From Gammaproteobacteria bacterium (GTDB lineage Bacteria > Pseudomonadota > Gammaproteobacteria > Steroidobacterales > Steroidobacteraceae), in the NCBI GenBank assembly GCA_003164785.1, contig PLUE01000074.1, forward strand, positions 1 to 41,453: DNA of 41,453 nt. Direction: 5' to 3'. Below, piece after piece: positions 16,902 to 24,794 of the stretch; within the stretch, counting starts at the first letter, position 1, and every line of letters starts with the position of its first letter. Both the position numbers and the translations under genes were made by a program. The notes under the pieces were generated by a model. The model was given only the letters and a program-made list of their open reading frames with translations. It ran no database searches and had not been told where the DNA came from.

Positions 16902-17115
16902 GGGCGGGCAGAGCGATTTGCCGGCCGCGCTCGCCTGGGTGATCGACCGCGCGACCATGGCGCGCCTCATCGCACGCGGGATCTAAGAGCGACCATCGCG
17001 TCCAGATCTCGCACGCGAAGTTCACCATCCAAGTCTGCTGTGGTTTCCCAAAATAGTCGGTGTCCTGCGGAAACGGTGTAAAGCTTCATCGGCTACGAGA
17101 CCTGAAGGGCGGCCT

Positions 17116-17175
17116 TCAGTCGATCTCGAGGACCTCGGGACCTCCGAACCGGCTGAATTGCGCTGCTTTCATCAT
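17116..17175 (-). pseudogene. N-terminal scrap of an NADPH:quinone oxidoreductase-like gene
   Basis: A short reverse-strand frame with a good GAGGAAC ribosome-binding site and the start MMKAAQFSRFGGPEVLEID, then a stop. This is the signature N-terminus of zinc-independent medium-chain quinone oxidoreductases. The rest of a ~320-residue gene is absent, so only the translation start region survives, probably after a deletion. Upstream of it on the same strand no other gene part is recognisable. Confidence 0.55.
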
Positions 17176-17414
17176 GTTCCTCACTTTCGACGCGAGCTGT
17201 GTGCCGTTCATTTCGGTTTCCTGTTCAGATATATCTATTATGTAGCGGCTCGCAACAGCGCTACGTGACACCAATCACGACGGTGGTCCTTTCAAGAGCA
17301 GCTCTGACGGGAAACATTTGTTTTCAGACAGGGTGATGGCGGCCACCGAAAAGCGGTCTGCAGCACGCCAAACAATGTACGTAAAACCCTGTCGCCATAG
17401 CCTATCCAACTTCG

Positions 17415-17430
17415 CATAATGTATATTATG
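17415..17430. promoter_or_regulatory. AT-rich palindrome outside the left island end
   Basis: CATAAT-GTAT-ATTATG, a 6-bp-arm dyad in an AT-rich patch (17400-17460) that stands out from the GC-rich surroundings. It lies 57 bp before the left terminal repeat. No open gene with an obvious start is adjacent, so it may be an orphan operator left from a deleted gene or a transposon target region. Function not assignable. Confidence 0.3.
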
Positions 17431-17486
17431 TAAAATAATAATCATGTGACTGAAACGGTTGTCCTGTCGTATCTCGTCATACACGA

Positions 17487-17531
17487 TGTCCCGTTCAAAA
17501 GTTGATGTCCAAGTTCGGCCATTGATGTCCA
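17487..17531 (+). repeat. Left terminal inverted repeat with transposase-site repeats
   Basis: The 17-bp end sequence TGTCCCGTTCAAAAGTT is followed by two copies of TTGATGTCCA (17502-17511 and 17522-17531), 20 bp apart. Regularly spaced short repeats inside the end are typical of binding sites for TniA/TnsB transposases. The second copy runs directly into the sequence shared with the right flank. Confidence 0.65.
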
Positions 17532-17793
17532 GGGCCCCTGGTCGCGAACTGGACTCTGCAGGCTCGATTCTGCGCACCCCCAAGCCGCCAAAATGGCCGC
17601 CGACTATGTTCCCTTGATTGCCGTCGGACGTGACTTTGCCCGACCCTTGGCCTGTGATTTTTCGGATCGCTGAGACAAGGATTCCAGCCGCTTTTCGAGT
17701 TTGGATCGGAAGACCGTTGCTTTGCGCAACTCGGTACGCGCTTTGAGCAAGTCCTTCTGTAGGCCATCGTGCTGAGCCTGAGTTTGAACAGCC
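17531..17793. repeat. Direct repeat, left copy (3' part of kfrA-like gene)
   Basis: At least 263 bp identical at all but two positions to 41191-41453 in the same orientation (C17622 versus T41282; C17644 versus G41304). The window ends within the right copy, so the true repeat may be longer. It starts exactly where the transposase-site repeats end on the left and where the terminal repeat ends on the right. Confidence 0.95.
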
Positions 17794-18578
17794 TTGGTCT
17801 GCAGCTCCTTCGCGGCGCGCTCGAGCTGTTTTGCTTGCTGCCGTGCTCGATCGACCTCGGTCAACCATCGCGATTCCGCCGCGGCATATCGTTCCTCTAA
17901 TTTGAGACGTTCACGCTGATGGGCCTCCGCGGCGAGTTCGAATTTTTCGCGGAGCATTCCGACCTCAAGCTCGCACTCGTCGAGTTTTCTTTGTAGCCGC
18001 GCGACATCGGCTTCACGGGCCTGAACACTGATTTCGAGCCGGTCGGCACGCTGATTCGAGGCAGCCAGCTGGTCGCGGGCTAGCGTCAGGCCTTCTTCAT
18101 GAGCGGCGGCACGTGCTGCGATCGTTGACTCTTTCTCAAGGAGCTTCTGCTCACGGGCCGCGAAATGGGATTCCCGCTCGTTGAGTGCGTTCTCGCGGGC
18201 GCCAAGCGATTGATCCAATGATTCGCGGGCACTGAAAAGCGCCTGATTCCATAGTCCCGAGAGCGCGCGCGAGACCGGCTCCGGAAGGCCAGGTACTTCC
18301 TGACCGGGAATGTCCCGCAGCCGAGCGCCGAGCTTGGTCCACCAGGTATCCAGATGTTCTTGAATGGTATTGGGCGAGCCCCGGCCTAGCCGCACCCGAA
18401 CCCGATCAATGGTCGGGCGGAGCCCTTCCAGGACCAGGTCGTCCGCCGCCCGTAACACATCGTCGCCGGAGATCCGTGGCGCGCGGCGAATGATGGAGGA
18501 ATCGGCGCCACCGCGTATCCCGCGGGGTACCTCGGAGCTATTTTCTGTGGTCACTGGCCGCCCTCCTCGCTTGTTCAT
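17604..18578 (-). CDS. KfrA-like DNA-binding coiled-coil protein
   Basis: 324 residues. The N-terminal ~100 residues match the KfrA_N (plasmid replication region DNA-binding) domain: ISGDDVLRAADDLVLEGLRP, then TIDRVRVRLGRGSPNTIQEH. A long coiled coil follows (about residues 115-305), rich in Glu, Arg, Lys, Ala and Gln, with a basic tail ending KGRAKSRPTAIKGT. KfrA proteins repress their own promoter and aid plasmid partition; chromosomal relatives sit beside integrases. A perfect 9-bp-arm operator lies immediately upstream, shared with the divergent recombinase. Its 3' end is duplicated at the right edge of the window. It is the first cargo gene inside the left terminal repeat. It probably regulates the recombinase, which is inference. 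Confidence 0.82.
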   Translation of the reverse strand: MNKRGGRPVTTENSSEVPRGIRGGADSSIIRRAPRISGDDVLRAADDLVLEGLRPTIDRVRVRLGRGSPNTIQEHLDTWWTKLGARLRDIPGQEVPGLPEPVSRALSGLWNQALFSARESLDQSLGARENALNERESHFAAREQKLLEKESTIAARAAAHEEGLTLARDQLAASNQRADRLEISVQAREADVARLQRKLDECELEVGMLREKFELAAEAHQRERLKLEERYAAAESRWLTEVDRARQQAKQLERAAKELQTKAVQTQAQHDGLQKDLLKARTELRKATVFRSKLEKRLESLSQRSEKSQAKGRAKSRPTAIKGT

Positions 18579-18579
18579 C

Positions 18580-18610
18580 TACCAACGATAAGAGATGGTT
18601 ATCGTTGATA
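18580..18610. promoter_or_regulatory. KfrA-like operator in the divergent promoter region
   Basis: Inverted repeat with arms CAACGATAA (18583-18591) and TTATCGTTG (18599-18607) around GAGATGG; the arms extend to 12 bp with one mismatch. It starts 2 bp upstream of the kfrA-like ATG and its right arm overlaps the -35 of the recombinase promoter, so one bound protein could control both genes. Confidence 0.7.
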
Positions 18611-18633
18611 GAAGGCGTGATAAATGATATATA
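18605..18633 (+). promoter_or_regulatory. Promoter of the tyrosine recombinase
   Basis: TTGATA (18605-18610), a 17-bp spacer, and TATATA (18628-18633) form a good sigma-70-type promoter. The expected start point falls a few bases before the ATG at 18646, leaving a very short leader without a ribosome-binding site. The -35 lies within the operator arm. Confidence 0.6.
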
Positions 18634-18645
18634 ACTCATATTATC

Positions 18646-19764
18646 ATGAGAAAATCACTTAAACGTGCCGGGCAAGCAACCGATCCCGGTGCTCTCACGC
18701 TGCATACCGGCGTCGCTGCGCTGGATCCTGAAACGTTGCACCAGGAAGCCCAGGCCTCTGTTCAGGCGCTCCTCGAGGAAGGCCAGTCTGAAAATACCGC
18801 CCGGGCTTATGCCGGCGCCTTGCGTTACTGGGCGGCGTGGTTTTACCTACGATACCGAGCCACCCTCGCCCTTCCCGTTCCGGTTCCCGTGGTGCTGCAG
18901 TACATCGTCGACCACGTTGCGCGGGTGGATGCAGGCTGCCGGACCCACGACCTGCCCCCTGCGATTGATGAGGCCTTGGTGCGCGCCGGATTCAAAGGCA
19001 CCTGGGGGCCTCCGAAGCTCGCGACCGTCCTGCATCGGCTGTCAGTGCTTTCAAAGGCGCATACGCTGCGCGAGGCGCCTAATCCGATTCGCGACGTCCA
19101 AGTCCAGGAACTCATCCGAAGCGTTCGCCGTGCGCATGCGCAACGCGGCGAACTGCCGCAGCCAAAGCAGGCACTGACGAGGAGTCCCCTCGAAGCGATG
19201 CTCGCCAGGTGCGGCGAGGATTTGATTGGGATTCGCGATCGAGCACTTCTTCTCTTTGCCTGGGCTAGCGGTGGCCGACGGCGCTCCGAAGTCACGGCCG
19301 CCGTCATGGAACAGTTGGTGGCCGTTGACGAGACAACTTATCTGTACCGGCTGCTGTATTCCAAGACCGACCCGACGGGCGCGACCCAGCACGTTGAGAA
19401 ACCCATCATGGGTGTGGCGGCGACGGCACTTACCGCGTGGCTCCAAGCCTCCGGAATCAAGGAAGGCGCCATCTTTCGGCGTATTCGGGGTACCGTGGTT
19501 GCCGAGGCACTGGAGCCCCAAGCCGTGCGGGCCATCGTCAAGCGAAGAGCGCTCCTCGCGGGACTTTCGGGAGACTTCTCCGCCCACTCGCTGCGCTCAG
19601 GATTCATGACCGAAGCTGGTCGCCAGAACGTGCCCCTCGCCGAGGCCATGGCGCTGACCGGGCATCGCAGTGTCCAGACCGCGTTGCGGTACTTTCAGAC
19701 CGGGGCGGTACAACAAACACGGGCGGCGACCCTGTTGACGGGTGCCCCGCCCGAAGAGACATAA
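18646..19764 (+). CDS. Tyrosine-type site-specific recombinase/integrase
   Basis: 372 residues. An N-terminal SAM-like core-binding domain (about residues 35-165; SENTARAYAGALRYWAAWFY) is followed by the catalytic domain with Arg213 (ASGGRRRSEV), Lys240 (YSKTD), His314 and Arg317 (AHSLRSGFMTEAG), His340 (TGHRSVQTALRY) and the nucleophile Tyr349. All catalytic positions are present, so it should be active. It cuts and rejoins DNA through a 3'-phosphotyrosine. The gene is divergent from the kfrA-like gene over a 67-bp region with a shared operator, a pairing that suggests a regulated integration module. Its own attachment site is not identified. Confidence 0.92.
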   Translation: MRKSLKRAGQATDPGALTLHTGVAALDPETLHQEAQASVQALLEEGQSENTARAYAGALRYWAAWFYLRYRATLALPVPVPVVLQYIVDHVARVDAGCRTHDLPPAIDEALVRAGFKGTWGPPKLATVLHRLSVLSKAHTLREAPNPIRDVQVQELIRSVRRAHAQRGELPQPKQALTRSPLEAMLARCGEDLIGIRDRALLLFAWASGGRRRSEVTAAVMEQLVAVDETTYLYRLLYSKTDPTGATQHVEKPIMGVAATALTAWLQASGIKEGAIFRRIRGTVVAEALEPQAVRAIVKRRALLAGLSGDFSAHSLRSGFMTEAGRQNVPLAEAMALTGHRSVQTALRYFQTGAVQQTRAATLLTGAPPEET

Positions 19765-20113
19765 TTTGGGAAGCAAAGCCTCAGAATTTTGTGGTTCCCC
19801 GCGTGCCCGCCTTTGTCCAGCCAAAAGGAAAGCTGATCGGCCGCGGGGGTTCAAAAATTTTGTATGCCGATTGACCGGTCGACGCTGGTAGCATCGACCC
19901 AGTGACCGCTGCGCTCGAATGTTACCTGTCGTTCCACTGCACAATCGGCCAAGGTTGAGACATTCGGGGATCCAAAGTGCTTGCAGTAAAGCTGCCATTC
20001 GAGGTTGGCCGGGCGATTGGACGCCAAGCTTGTGATGAACTGCGTCGCTTAGGGTATCCTTTGTAAGCACAGCAGCGTCTCATTGGCCATTTACGGACGA
20101 ATGGAAGCATCAC
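19765..20113. other. Intergenic stretch, no gene recognised
   Basis: A 349-bp gap between the recombinase and the next gene. No coding frame with family resemblance, no tRNA-like fold and no clear terminator were seen. Confidence 0.5.
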
Positions 20114-21535
20114 GTGACCCTAGCAAAGTCAGTTCGGTTTGTCATTGTATTGGCCGTCGGCGTCGCGGCAGTTTTCATGGGCAGTACCTACATACTCGCC
20201 GCATCAACGGACGAAGCGACATCCGCCTCCGGCGTCGACATGACTTTCTTCTATAAGAATCCGAGCCCTGAGCGGGTCGCAAAGCTAGTCGTATTTTTCA
20301 ATACACTGAATCAGCCCGATAAACCCAGCGCACAGCCACCGACCATTGGATTCCTTGCTGCGGCTTTTCAGAAATACCCGGCCGACACCGATAAGATGAT
20401 CCCTGACGGGTTGTCGGCGACGATGCAGGGGATTATTGCGATCTCACTGCGGCTTGCAGGCCAGGACGCAAGAGCGCAATCCTTAGTCGATCATTTGAAA
20501 GCGACCGGCGCCGCGGTACCTGATCTGAGATACGCTCCTCTGAGTCTCGATGCAATCGTAGCTAGCGGGCCGAATGAATTCGATATCTTGTGGGGCGCCA
20601 GCTTCGCTAGCGGAGATCCGCGCTACGCCCTGAAGATCCTTGATCACTTCGCTACCGTCGCGAACGTCGACGGTAACGCTGAGGACATGGTCGATATCGC
20701 CAGGAATTTCGGCACCGGAGCCGATACCCGTTGGCTCGTGCAGAAACGAGGTGCCAACAAAGCGGTGGAACTGCTTGCGCAGTCGACGGCGCTCTGGGCC
20801 CTCTACTCGAATTCCTTGCAACACGAATTCATCCGGAGCGCAGTGGGCAAGTATATCGGCCAGCACCCTGAAGAACCGGCGTCAAAGGCGTTGGTGGCCC
20901 TGACGCAGCAATACGGCCACTACGACATTCGGAAAGTGAGTGCCGTCTCGGAAACAGCGCCAGGCAAGCCCTCGGTAACCATTAACATCTCGTATTTGAG
21001 CCAAATCATCGATGACCTCTCGAGACACGCGGGGTTCTACCCCGTGCATTTCCAATTTTCCGACGATCGACCGCGCGCCGAGCACGATGTCACGGCAATC
21101 TCCGGTGTGCTAGATCCACTATCCGCGAATTTTTCTCACAACCCGCCACTGCAGTTGCGTTTAGGCTTGCTGCATGCAATCGGATTCAATCTTGATATTC
21201 CTGGCTCCTATGAAAAAGCAGTCACAGCCTTCTCGACTCTGTTGGAATTGACGCCAAACGATCCACAAGCCAACTTTCAATACGGCGCATTCTTAGCCGC
21301 GACGACGAAAAAAGGCGAAGGAATTCCATTCTTAGAAAAGGCCAAAGGTCTTGGTGAGCTCAACGCTGACTATTGGCTGGGGTGGGGCTACGTAACGATC
21401 GCCGACAAGGCTAAGGCTATTGAGAATCTGGAGGCCTATAACAAACGCGTCCCTGGTGACCAGAAAGCCGCGCAAATTCTCGACGCCGTTCGCAACGACA
21501 AGGTGAAATTCGAGGTGCGAAAGACGAGCCCATGA
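20114..21535 (+). CDS. Exported TPR-type protein of unknown function
   Basis: 473 residues. The N-terminal hydrophobic helix (FVIVLAVGVAAVFMGSTYIL, about residues 9-28) is a signal peptide or membrane anchor. The middle is helical and of no family I recognise. The C-terminal ~110 residues contain tetratricopeptide-like repeats (AVTAFSTLLELTPNDPQANF and GWGYVTIADKAKAIENLEAY). It starts at GTG with GGAAG 6 bp upstream. It probably acts as a periplasmic protein-protein interaction scaffold. It stands alone on the plus strand between two recombinase genes and looks like island cargo. Confidence 0.7.
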   Translation: MTLAKSVRFVIVLAVGVAAVFMGSTYILAASTDEATSASGVDMTFFYKNPSPERVAKLVVFFNTLNQPDKPSAQPPTIGFLAAAFQKYPADTDKMIPDGLSATMQGIIAISLRLAGQDARAQSLVDHLKATGAAVPDLRYAPLSLDAIVASGPNEFDILWGASFASGDPRYALKILDHFATVANVDGNAEDMVDIARNFGTGADTRWLVQKRGANKAVELLAQSTALWALYSNSLQHEFIRSAVGKYIGQHPEEPASKALVALTQQYGHYDIRKVSAVSETAPGKPSVTINISYLSQIIDDLSRHAGFYPVHFQFSDDRPRAEHDVTAISGVLDPLSANFSHNPPLQLRLGLLHAIGFNLDIPGSYEKAVTAFSTLLELTPNDPQANFQYGAFLAATTKKGEGIPFLEKAKGLGELNADYWLGWGYVTIADKAKAIENLEAYNKRVPGDQKAAQILDAVRNDKVKFEVRKTSP

Positions 21536-21757
21536 GTCCTGTTCAGTCTGATTTTGGAATCACCAGCTTGCTTCGAATTCCATTGCCTCATAGCTGACGC
21601 TCGCGATTGGCAGGTTAGGGTCGACTTGAACCGTTGGCGGCGACCCGATAAGCTGCTGCTGTTAAATCGAAACATTAAGATCTGCGGACCGGTAGATATT
21701 CCCTGTCGCCGGTGACTTTCACGCTTTGGACTCCCATTCACACCATTGGAGTTCAAC

Positions 21758-22384
21758 ATGTTGGCATCACCCGTTGTATCTGGCCGCCGCGATCCATGGA
21801 ACAAGGGCAAGCTCGTCGGGCAAAAAGCACCCCTTAAACTCAGGGACATTTGGGCGATTCGGGTTCGTCTCGAAATTGGCGACCGTAAGCGCGAACTCGC
21901 GTTATTCAATTTGGCGCTTGACAGCAAGCTCCGCGGCTGCGACCTCGTTCAACTGCGCGTCCGCGATGTCGCCCACGGCGATCGAATTGCGGCGCGTGCC
22001 ATTGTCATGCAGCAGAAAACCTGGCGACCAGTGCAATTCGAAATAACGGAGCCGACGCGTAAATCGGTCGTCGCCTGGATTCGTCATGCGGCCCTCAAGA
22101 CCGAGGACTATCTGTTCCCCAGTCGGCTGCGACTCTCTCCACATTTGTCTACTCGACAATATGCCCGAATCGTCGAGGCGTGGGTCAGTGAAATCGGCTT
22201 GGACGCCGGCGCGTATGGGACCCACACTATGCGCCGCACGAAGGCGTCGCTGATCTATCGACGGACGAAGAACCTGCGTGCCGTGCAGTTGCTCTTAGGC
22301 CATTCCAAGCTTGAAAGCACAGTCCGGTACCTGGGGATCGAGGTCGACGATGCCCTGGAAATGGCGGAGCAGACCGAGGTTTAG
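21758..22384 (+). CDS. Compact tyrosine recombinase without N-terminal domain
   Basis: 208 residues from ATG 21758, chosen because TTGGAG lies 7 bp upstream. It consists almost only of a catalytic domain: Arg59 (DSKLRGCDLVQLRV), Lys87 (QQKTWRPVQFEI), His156 and Arg159 (THTMRRTKAS), His182 (LLLGHSKLE) and Tyr191 (STVRYLGIEV). The usual ~90-residue core-binding domain is missing. This short form is widespread in proteobacterial accessory regions, so it is not a truncation. The conserved ending VDDALEMAEQTEV is typical. A 9-bp-arm stem-loop lies directly downstream. Its role in moving the following gene units is plausible but unproven. Confidence 0.9.
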   Translation: MLASPVVSGRRDPWNKGKLVGQKAPLKLRDIWAIRVRLEIGDRKRELALFNLALDSKLRGCDLVQLRVRDVAHGDRIAARAIVMQQKTWRPVQFEITEPTRKSVVAWIRHAALKTEDYLFPSRLRLSPHLSTRQYARIVEAWVSEIGLDAGAYGTHTMRRTKASLIYRRTKNLRAVQLLLGHSKLESTVRYLGIEVDDALEMAEQTEV

Positions 22385-22402
22385 CGGCTGCTCTGGAATG
22401 GG

Positions 22403-22441
22403 TGGCGGTCTTGGCGGCGCAAGCTGATCCGGAGACCGCCA
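22403..22441. repeat. Stem-loop after the compact recombinase
   Basis: TGGCGGTCT (22403-22411) and AGACCGCCA (22433-22441) form a 9-bp stem with a 21-bp loop, 19 bp after the recombinase stop. There is no U-tract, so it is not a standard terminator. It could be a folded recombination site or transcript stabiliser. Confidence 0.5.
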
Positions 22442-22590
22442 TCCCCCACAATTCAGGGCGAGCTGGCCTCCAATAGTTCCTCATGGTGACGGGCAATCCG
22501 ATTGTGCGCTCCTGAGCCGCCGTTCGGCTTGATCCATGAAATTTAACATGCCAACTTTGCTACTGTCGGCGAATGTGTTAACCCGACCCA

Positions 22591-22616
22591 AAGCAGACGC
22601 ATCGGAACGTCTGCTT
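22591..22616. repeat. Perfect 9-bp-arm hairpin in intergenic DNA
   Basis: AAGCAGACG and CGTCTGCTT around CATCGGAA. It lies in the 329-bp gap between the compact recombinase and the hydrolase, a gap otherwise without recognisable content. No T-run follows on either strand. Terminator or recombination-site roles are both possible. Confidence 0.45.
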
Positions 22617-22713
22617 AGGTGCGTACGTCCAGTATAGTTGCACTACGAAATGCAGCGATATGCCTTTCATGGTCAGACAAAAGACGAACCGGTGCGGGCC
22701 GATCATTGCTTCC

Positions 22714-23406
22714 TCAGGGGTGAATCGCTCTTACCAAGAGTTCGGTCAACGCCGCCGGTTCATCGATCATCACGTCATGTCCACAGGCCACCTCATGAGT
22801 GCGCCACCCGCGTGCCTTGGCCTTTTCATAGAACTGTATGAATGGCGAATGACCACCGCCCCAAGCATTGGCGAATATATAGTCAATTCGTTTGATCTGC
22901 GCCAGCCGGCCAGTCAACTGGATAGGCTGTTCAAAACAGGCCACTGACTGTGACGTACACTGGCTATCAACCCATTCACGATCAGCTGGGTTCACACCGA
23001 AGGCCTCGGCAGAAATAGGCTTGACCTTCCAGCCATCGTTCAGCTGCGCGGCCGTGATAGGCGCGTAGTGCGCAAGACTCTCACCATCCTCCGGCACGAA
23101 GGCATCAAGGAAGACTAGCGATCGAACGCGCTCGGGCAACTCATCGGCAACGCCGGAGACCACGAAGCCTCCGTACGAATGGCCACATAGAACGATATCG
23201 GTAAGTCCTTCCCAACGAATCAGGTTGATCACATCCAGGGTCTGCGTGTGCAAATCAACTTGGGCCGACAAGAGATGCGAGCGCTCGCCCACGCCGGTCA
23301 GTGTGGGCGTGAAGACCTGATGCCCTTGCGCCTGCAACGCCGATCTGACCCTTTGCCAACACCAGCTGCCGTGCCATGCCCCATGAACCAGAACAAAACT
23401 TGCCAT
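22714..23406 (-). CDS. Alpha/beta-fold hydrolase
   Basis: 230 residues. The start ASFVLVHGAWHGSWCWQRV carries the oxyanion HG motif. The nucleophile is Ser77 in CGHSYGG, and the catalytic His is about residue 210 in ACGHDVMIDEP. The overall pattern matches the small esterase/salicylate-methyl-esterase-like group (EstC, hydroxynitrile-lyase type). It is cytoplasmic, with no signal peptide. ATG 23406 is preferred over the 22-residue upstream extension because the family begins there and GGGAG precedes it. The substrate is unknown. It lies alone between a recombinase and small hypothetical genes, flanked by the recurring GC-rich motif. Confidence 0.88.
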   Translation of the reverse strand: MASFVLVHGAWHGSWCWQRVRSALQAQGHQVFTPTLTGVGERSHLLSAQVDLHTQTLDVINLIRWEGLTDIVLCGHSYGGFVVSGVADELPERVRSLVFLDAFVPEDGESLAHYAPITAAQLNDGWKVKPISAEAFGVNPADREWVDSQCTSQSVACFEQPIQLTGRLAQIKRIDYIFANAWGGGHSPFIQFYEKAKARGWRTHEVACGHDVMIDEPAALTELLVRAIHP

Positions 23407-23541
23407 ACCACCGATCTCCCGCAATCCCCTTGGAATCACACCCTGACTTTCTTCCGAACCCATCATGCACACTGGCGATCAGTCTACCGCGATGCACGAA
23501 CGGCAGCTAAATGGCGGGCCGCACCGGTCCGGCAACGGCAG

Positions 23542-23588
23542 TTCTTGGCCGCCTGCCGCCCGACGGTCCGCTCTGGACCGGACACTGG
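23542..23588 (+). repeat. Recurring intergenic motif, copy 1
   Basis: Contains TGGCCGCCTGCCGCCCGAC, then a CGCTCTGGACCGG block and ACTGG. About 36 of 46 positions match the copy at 24658. All four copies are in the same orientation and lie between gene units. They resemble decayed versions of the GC-rich 'CCGCTT-TGGCC' intergenic repeats common in proteobacterial accessory DNA. Confidence 0.55.
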
Positions 23589-23695
23589 AGGGACGATACC
23601 AGGGGCGACCGGCGAATGAGTGGTGTCGACCCGAAGCCGCCTCCCGCCAGCGTCAGCTATGCGGAAGGGAAACCTTCAGTCTCTCGAGTCGCATC

Positions 23696-24088
23696 TTAGA
23701 CGGTGCCTTCACGGACAGAGGGTTCTGCATAGCAAAGTACCGAAACACAATCGTCCGTTCCAGCGAGAAAATACTCCTTCGCTTGTATGTTCATCGGACC
23801 GACCAGGCTGCCGGGTCTTAACAACTCCTCCGCCAACCAGCCCCCTGCGGAAATCTCGAATAGGCGACCATTTGCCGAAGAGCATTCAGGCCAAAATTCC
23901 ATGAGGTCGCGTTCATCCAATACGCGAAAGCCGATGATGTCAGAGAACTCGACCAGCATTGGAGTGCTGTCGTGAAGGCTCTGCGTATTTACCATCAAGC
24001 GCTTCGGCGCATATTCGATACGCACTATTTCTAAGTCCTTGGGAAGCAAGAGATCGGCGGCAATCGACCTTGCTGTGATCTTTGTCAT
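23696..24088 (-). CDS. Small hypothetical protein
   Basis: 130 residues, cytoplasmic, no signal or membrane segment. It has alternating strands with conserved-looking aromatic and acidic patches (IIGFRVLDERDLMEFWPECS and GRLFEISAGGWLAEELLRPG). Proteins with this 'LDExDLxEFW' layout occur as lone accessory genes in proteobacteria, with no known function. The size and acidic surface would also suit an immunity protein, which is speculation. It lies on the same strand as the next two small genes but about 190 bp apart from each. Confidence 0.55.
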   Translation of the reverse strand: MTKITARSIAADLLLPKDLEIVRIEYAPKRLMVNTQSLHDSTPMLVEFSDIIGFRVLDERDLMEFWPECSSANGRLFEISAGGWLAEELLRPGSLVGPMNIQAKEYFLAGTDDCVSVLCYAEPSVREGTV

Positions 24089-24274
24089 TCGAGTGCCATC
24101 GCTCTGCTATCAGTCATCCACGATCCTCCGTATTGCACCCCTGACGTTATTAGACTACCGCATTCCACGAACGTCCGTTTTGTGTCGCGCTGTTCGGGCT
24201 GGTCGATGCCCGGAGTTGGCCGTCTGCCAACGCAGATCATCTAACCCTTGATATGTTGTAGTGGAGCAATGGCC

Positions 24275-24589
24275 CTATTCGTCAAAATAGCCTTCGCCAG
24301 TTGGAAAGTAGAAATCGTAACGCTTGCTGAGGCGCTTTAGAGTCGGCTCAATATCGACGGCGAGTTGCAGCGCCTGTATTGAATCAGCGCCGTAAATTTC
24401 GCCAAGGTTCGCATCCGCAAGTCCGTCGAATTCGACAACGCAACTTGAGGTTGCGGCATCCACTCGAAAACGAACGGAGTCGGGGTCGACTGGTTGCGGG
24501 GCAAAGACCCTAATCAGCAACGGTTTACGCTCGACGTTGCCTTTCTCGCTAAATTCGAGTTTCCGCTCAGCGATCAGTATTCGTTCCAT
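24275..24589 (-). CDS. Small hypothetical protein (DUF6968-like)
   Basis: 104 residues, acidic. Pattern: an N-terminal strand with ILIAERKLEF, a middle strand with CVVEFDGLADANLGEIYGAD, a helix SIQALQLAVDIEPTLKRL, and the end DFYFPTGEGYFDE. A 'G(V)DSIQAL-LAL' helix before a short 'FP' tail resembles the DUF6968 group. I am not certain of the family. No functional residues can be named. It is transcribed leftward in the string of small genes. Confidence 0.55.
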   Translation of the reverse strand: MERILIAERKLEFSEKGNVERKPLLIRVFAPQPVDPDSVRFRVDAATSSCVVEFDGLADANLGEIYGADSIQALQLAVDIEPTLKRLSKRYDFYFPTGEGYFDE

Positions 24590-24657
24590 GGCTCAATAGT
24601 AGTGCAGGCGGTGAATGTCGGCTAACTGGAACTCGTTCTTGACCCCTCGATGCCCGC

Positions 24658-24702
24658 TTCTGGCCGCCTGCTGCCCCACGCCCCGCTCCAGACCGGCCAT
24701 TG
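24658..24702 (+). repeat. Recurring intergenic motif, copy 2
   Basis: TGGCCGCCTGCTGCCCCAC followed by a CGCTCCAGACCGG block and ATTGG. Same orientation and layout as the copy at 23542, with about ten substitutions and a one-base gap. It lies 69 bp upstream of the small gene ending at 24275 and before the next gene's 3' end. Confidence 0.55.
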
Positions 24703-24794
24703 GCAGATTTCCTTCCCGCAAATGCACGACTATATAGCTTCGTCGCCCGAATTCAAATAATGGAGAAAAAGCGTGTAGTCGGCATCAGTATTCG

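Noticed and set aside
16911..16986. Plus-strand stretch after the PIN toxin reading SDLPAALAWVIDRATMARLI before a stop
   Set aside because: Looks protein-like and may be a gene tail, but it is too short to assign and has no start.
17275..17868. 197-codon minus-strand frame overlapping the kfrA-like 3' end
   Set aside because: Its first half is a shifted reading of the coiled coil and its second half crosses the terminal repeat; no motifs.
22591..22616. Hairpin considered as an integron attC site
   Set aside because: The usual RYYYAAC/GTTRRRY boundary pair and a nearby integron integrase are not present; kept only as a stem-loop.
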